Shown here in pieces: positions 61,559 to 64,000 of a stretch of DNA of 64,000 nt (position 1 is the first letter of the stretch; the number at the start of each line of letters is the position of its first letter). Source of the stretch: Actinomadura sp. NAK00032 (GTDB taxonomy: Bacteria > Actinomycetota > Actinomycetes > Streptosporangiales > Streptosporangiaceae); NCBI RefSeq assembly GCF_013364275.1, contig NZ_CP054932.1:2666001-2730000 (forward strand), written 5' to 3'. Both the position numbers and the translations under genes were made by a program. The notes under the pieces are model-generated. The model saw only the letters and a list, made by a program, of their open reading frames with translations, searched no databases and had not been told where the DNA came from.

Positions 61559-63175
61559 TCAGGGACGCTCCCACCGCACCGAGCTCAGCGCCAGCAGCGC
61601 GACGTGGAACGACACGCAGGACTCCACGTCGTCGAGATCGGCGTCGAGGACCCGCTCGATGCGCCGCAGCCGCTCGTAGAAGGCGGGACGGGACAGATGG
61701 GCCTGCTGCGCGGCGACGGCCTTGTTGCGCCCCGATCCGAGGTACAGCTCCAGGATCCGGGTGAGGTCGCTGCCGCGCTGGGCGTCGTACTCCAGCAGCG
61801 GCCCCAGCTCGCGCTCGACGAACGTCTGGACGCGGGCGTCGTCGCGGAGCAGGTGCAGCAGGCCGCGCAGGCGCAGGTCGGGGAGGCGGTAGAACGGCCG
61901 GGCGCCGGAGCCGCGGGCCGCGACGCCCGCGACCTGCTCGGCCTCCAGGAAGGAGCGGCGCACGTCGGCGATCGTCTCCACCACCGACCCGGCCGCCAGC
62001 ACCGTGTCCGCGGACCGCCTGCGGACGCCGGCGGCGACCTCGGTGAGCGCCGTCTCCACGTCCGCGCGGGCGGGCAGCGAGGCGAGCACGCCGACGCGGG
62101 CGTGCGGGCCGCCCTCGTCCAGCACGCCGACGAGCGCGGCGAGCCGGGCGTCCCGGCAGGCCGCGGCGGCCGTCTCGGCGAGCGCGGACAGCTCCCCGGC
62201 CGGCGGCGCGGGCGTGCCGGGGCCGCGGTGCCGGAGCACCACCCCGAGCAGCCGGCGGCCGGACAGCGGGACGCCGAGCGCGCGGGCGCGGGCGGCGGCC
62301 TCCTGCGGGTCGGAGTAGGCGTGCGCGAGGATCCGGGCGATGATCGTGCCGTGCGCCTGCCGCTCGACGCTCTCGGCGTGCCGGTCCAGCAGCCGGCCGA
62401 GCGCGAGCGTGGTGGCGGCACGCTCGACCAGCACGGTGTCGCGCGGCGACGGCGGCGCGCCGAGGTCGACGATCAGCCGCCCCCAGTCCTCGCCGCGCGC
62501 GCCGACCATCGTGACCAGCCAGCCGGACGCCGGGTCGTAGCCGGTGCGGCGGCCGGGCCGGACGGCCCGCGAGCGGGTCTCCCACGCCGACAGCAGCTCG
62601 GCCGGGTCGGCGCCGCCGGCGTCGGCGGCGAGCACCTGGTGGGCGAGGTTCTCCAGCACGACCGGGTGCCCGCCGAGCGCGGCGACCTGCCGGACGACCT
62701 CCTCGGTGGAGGCGCCCTCCACCGACAGCCGCGTGAAGATCTCGTGCAGCCGCTCGGAGGCGCGCAGCTCGGCGAACTGCTCCCGGACGATCCGCGCGTG
62801 CACCGCCTCGGTGATGTCCACGAACGCGGGCTCGTGCGCGAGGACGATCACCGGGAGGCCGTGGTCCTCGGCGGCGGCGGTCAGCGCGGGCGGCAGCACG
62901 GTGGCGTAGCGCCGGCCCAGCTCGATCATCAGCCCGCTGACCCCGACCTCGGCGAGGTCGGCGATGTAGGCGCGCAGCCGCTCCGGCTCGTCCGGCAGCG
63001 CGATCCCGGTCGTCAGCACCAGCTCGCCGCCGTGCAGCAGGTGCGCGATGTCGGTGACCTCGGCGACGTGCACCCACCGGACGCGGTTGGTCGTGCGGTC
63101 CGCGCCCGCGACGACCCGCGGCTGGCCGCGGCGCACCGCGTCGAGCTGGAGGACGTCGTCGACGGTGGGCAGCAT
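61559..63175 (-). CDS. PucR family transcriptional regulator
   Basis: 538 residues: N-terminal PucR domain (LPTVDDVLQLDAVRRGQPRV, HLLHGGELVLTTGIALP, VGVSGLMIELGRRY), middle domain, and C-terminal helix-turn-helix (LELYLGSGRNKAVAAQQAHL, SRPAFYERLRRIERVL). PucR proteins activate purine/pyrimidine or amine catabolic genes. Divergent from the class III aminotransferase at 63319, its probable target. ATG 63175. Confidence 0.9.
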   Translation of the reverse strand: MLPTVDDVLQLDAVRRGQPRVVAGADRTTNRVRWVHVAEVTDIAHLLHGGELVLTTGIALPDEPERLRAYIADLAEVGVSGLMIELGRRYATVLPPALTAAAEDHGLPVIVLAHEPAFVDITEAVHARIVREQFAELRASERLHEIFTRLSVEGASTEEVVRQVAALGGHPVVLENLAHQVLAADAGGADPAELLSAWETRSRAVRPGRRTGYDPASGWLVTMVGARGEDWGRLIVDLGAPPSPRDTVLVERAATTLALGRLLDRHAESVERQAHGTIIARILAHAYSDPQEAAARARALGVPLSGRRLLGVVLRHRGPGTPAPPAGELSALAETAAAACRDARLAALVGVLDEGGPHARVGVLASLPARADVETALTEVAAGVRRRSADTVLAAGSVVETIADVRRSFLEAEQVAGVAARGSGARPFYRLPDLRLRGLLHLLRDDARVQTFVERELGPLLEYDAQRGSDLTRILELYLGSGRNKAVAAQQAHLSRPAFYERLRRIERVLDADLDDVESCVSFHVALLALSSVRWERP

Positions 63176-63318
63176 CGCCGCATGATATCCGGCACCCTGT
63201 CAGCTCGGCCGGGCACATCGTTACAGGTTGTCAGCCACTGGCAGACCGTCAACCGGTCGCGCCCGGACCCGACACTCTGCGGGTGGCCCGGACGGTGCGC
63301 GCGGCCGAGACTTGTGCC
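63176..63318. promoter_or_regulatory. PucR/aminotransferase intergenic control region
   Basis: Contains GGTTG...CAACC and CTG(T/G)CAG-type inverted elements around 63225-63258 (ggttGTCAGCCACTGGCAGacc), a plausible PucR operator. No confirmed consensus. Confidence 0.35.
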
Positions 63319-64000
63319 ATGTCGGAACACGCGAACCTGCTCCGGCGCCACAGGGCGGTCATGCCGTCGTGGATGGCGCTCAACTACTCGGACCCCATCG
63401 AGATCGTCGGCGGCAAGGGTGCCCGCGTGACCGACGCCGAGGGGAACGGCTACCTCGACTTCTTCACCGGCATCCTGACGAACATGCTCGGCTACGACGT
63501 CCCCGAGGTGCGGGACGCGGTGGAGCGGCAGCTCGCCACCGGCGTCGTGCACACCTCCACCGCCTACCTGCTGCGCGGCCAGGTCGAGCTGGCCGAGAAG
63601 ATCGCCCGGCTGTCCGGCATCCCGGACGCGAAGGTGTTCTTCGCCAACTCCGGGACGGAGGCCAACGAGACGGCGCTGCTGCTGGCCGCCTACGCGCGGC
63701 GCGGCGGCCAGGTCCTCGCGATGCGGCAGAGCTACCACGGCCGGTCGTTCGCGGCGGCGGGCGTCACCGGCAACCGGGCCTGGCGGAACCTGTCGTTCTC
63801 GCCGCTGGACGTCCACTTCCTGCACGGCGCCGACCGGCACCTCCCGCAGTTCGCCGGCATGTCCGACGCGCAGTACATCGACGCCTGTACGGCGGACCTG
63901 CGGCACGTGCTCGCCACCGCGACGGGCGGGGACGTCGCCGCGCTCATCGCCGAGCCGGTCCAGGGCGTCGGCGGCTTCACGATGCCGCCGGACGGCCTGT
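63319..64000 (+). CDS. Class III aminotransferase, N-terminal part (runs off the window)
   Basis: 227 codons are visible, open to base 64000. Seen: MSEHANLLRRHRAVMPSWM, GYLDFFTGILTNMLGYDVPE, FFANSGTEANETALLLAAY, MRQSYHGRSF, ALIAEPVQGVGGFTMPPDGL; the PLP lysine lies beyond the edge. Closest in style to actinobacterial beta-alanine/aspartate aminotransferase-like enzymes in PucR-linked pyrimidine catabolism. ATG 63319. Ribosome site weak. Confidence 0.85.
   Translation, partial: MSEHANLLRRHRAVMPSWMALNYSDPIEIVGGKGARVTDAEGNGYLDFFTGILTNMLGYDVPEVRDAVERQLATGVVHTSTAYLLRGQVELAEKIARLSGIPDAKVFFANSGTEANETALLLAAYARRGGQVLAMRQSYHGRSFAAAGVTGNRAWRNLSFSPLDVHFLHGADRHLPQFAGMSDAQYIDACTADLRHVLATATGGDVAALIAEPVQGVGGFTMPPDGL

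Overview
The window is very GC-rich (roughly 72%) actinobacterial chromosome. The first ~34 kb carries a core gene order that I recognise from Streptomyces and relatives: acyP, smc, ftsY, amtB-glnK-glnD, ffh, rpsP-khpA-rimM-trmD-rplS, lepB, rnhB, yraN-yifB-dprA, xerC, rpsB-tsf-pyrH-frr-cdsA, rlmN. Several details point away from Streptomyces and toward Streptosporangiales/Thermomonosporaceae (Actinomadura-like). There is one lepB instead of a cluster. No whiG lies between xerC and rpsB. Intergenic dispersed repeats of a kind I associate with Actinomadura are present. The family assignment is inference.

Layout. 0-15 kb: end of acylphosphatase, a small coiled-coil protein, smc, a tandem pair of globin/flavohemoglobin genes with a DivIVA-domain gene, ftsY, the ammonium/PII operon amtB-glnK-glnD behind a GlnR-like operator, and ffh. 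Three copies of a ~180-bp dispersed repeat lie in gaps around smc and ffh, and a second strongly structured repeat lies before ftsY. 15-20 kb: ribosome maturation genes. trmD carries a ~200-residue Gly-Thr-Pro repeat insertion, and the rplS promoter overlaps the trmD stop codon. 20-35 kb: rnhB-DUF2469, the yraN-yifB-dprA operon, xerC, a degenerate M23 peptidase, rpsB-tsf-pyrH-frr-cdsA, a SUFU-like protein, rlmN, a four-module DivIVA-like protein and a DUF1963 protein. 35-37 kb: a decayed, gene-poor stretch with an aminotransferase remnant and a 28-G run inside a G-rich minisatellite.

37-46 kb: an ABC-2 type transporter, HIT protein, RHH protein, and an Lrp-type regulator divergent from a putrescine-type operon (aminobutyraldehyde dehydrogenase plus potA-D-B-C). 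46-58 kb: the most interesting block. It is a tightly overlapping seven-gene operon on the minus strand: coiled-coil protein, PknG-type kinase, PP2C phosphatase, vWA protein, FHA protein, GlnX-like membrane sensor and GlnH-like solute-binding lipoprotein. It is an enlarged form of the mycobacterial GlnH-GlnX-PknG amino-acid sensing pathway. Kinase, phosphatase and FHA protein share a CGG-T-x-DGYC-x2-CG zinc-ribbon module. 58-64 kb: a WYL protein behind a promoter that matches both the PafBC/RecA-NDp type and a LexA box, a YbdK-type ligase, a DapB-fold dehydrogenase, an alpha/beta hydrolase, and a PucR regulator divergent from a class III aminotransferase cut by the window end.

Functionally the window links protein export and translation (smc/ftsY/ffh/ribosome genes) with nitrogen and amine economy (ammonium uptake, PII signalling, polyamine catabolism, amino-acid sensing through PknG).
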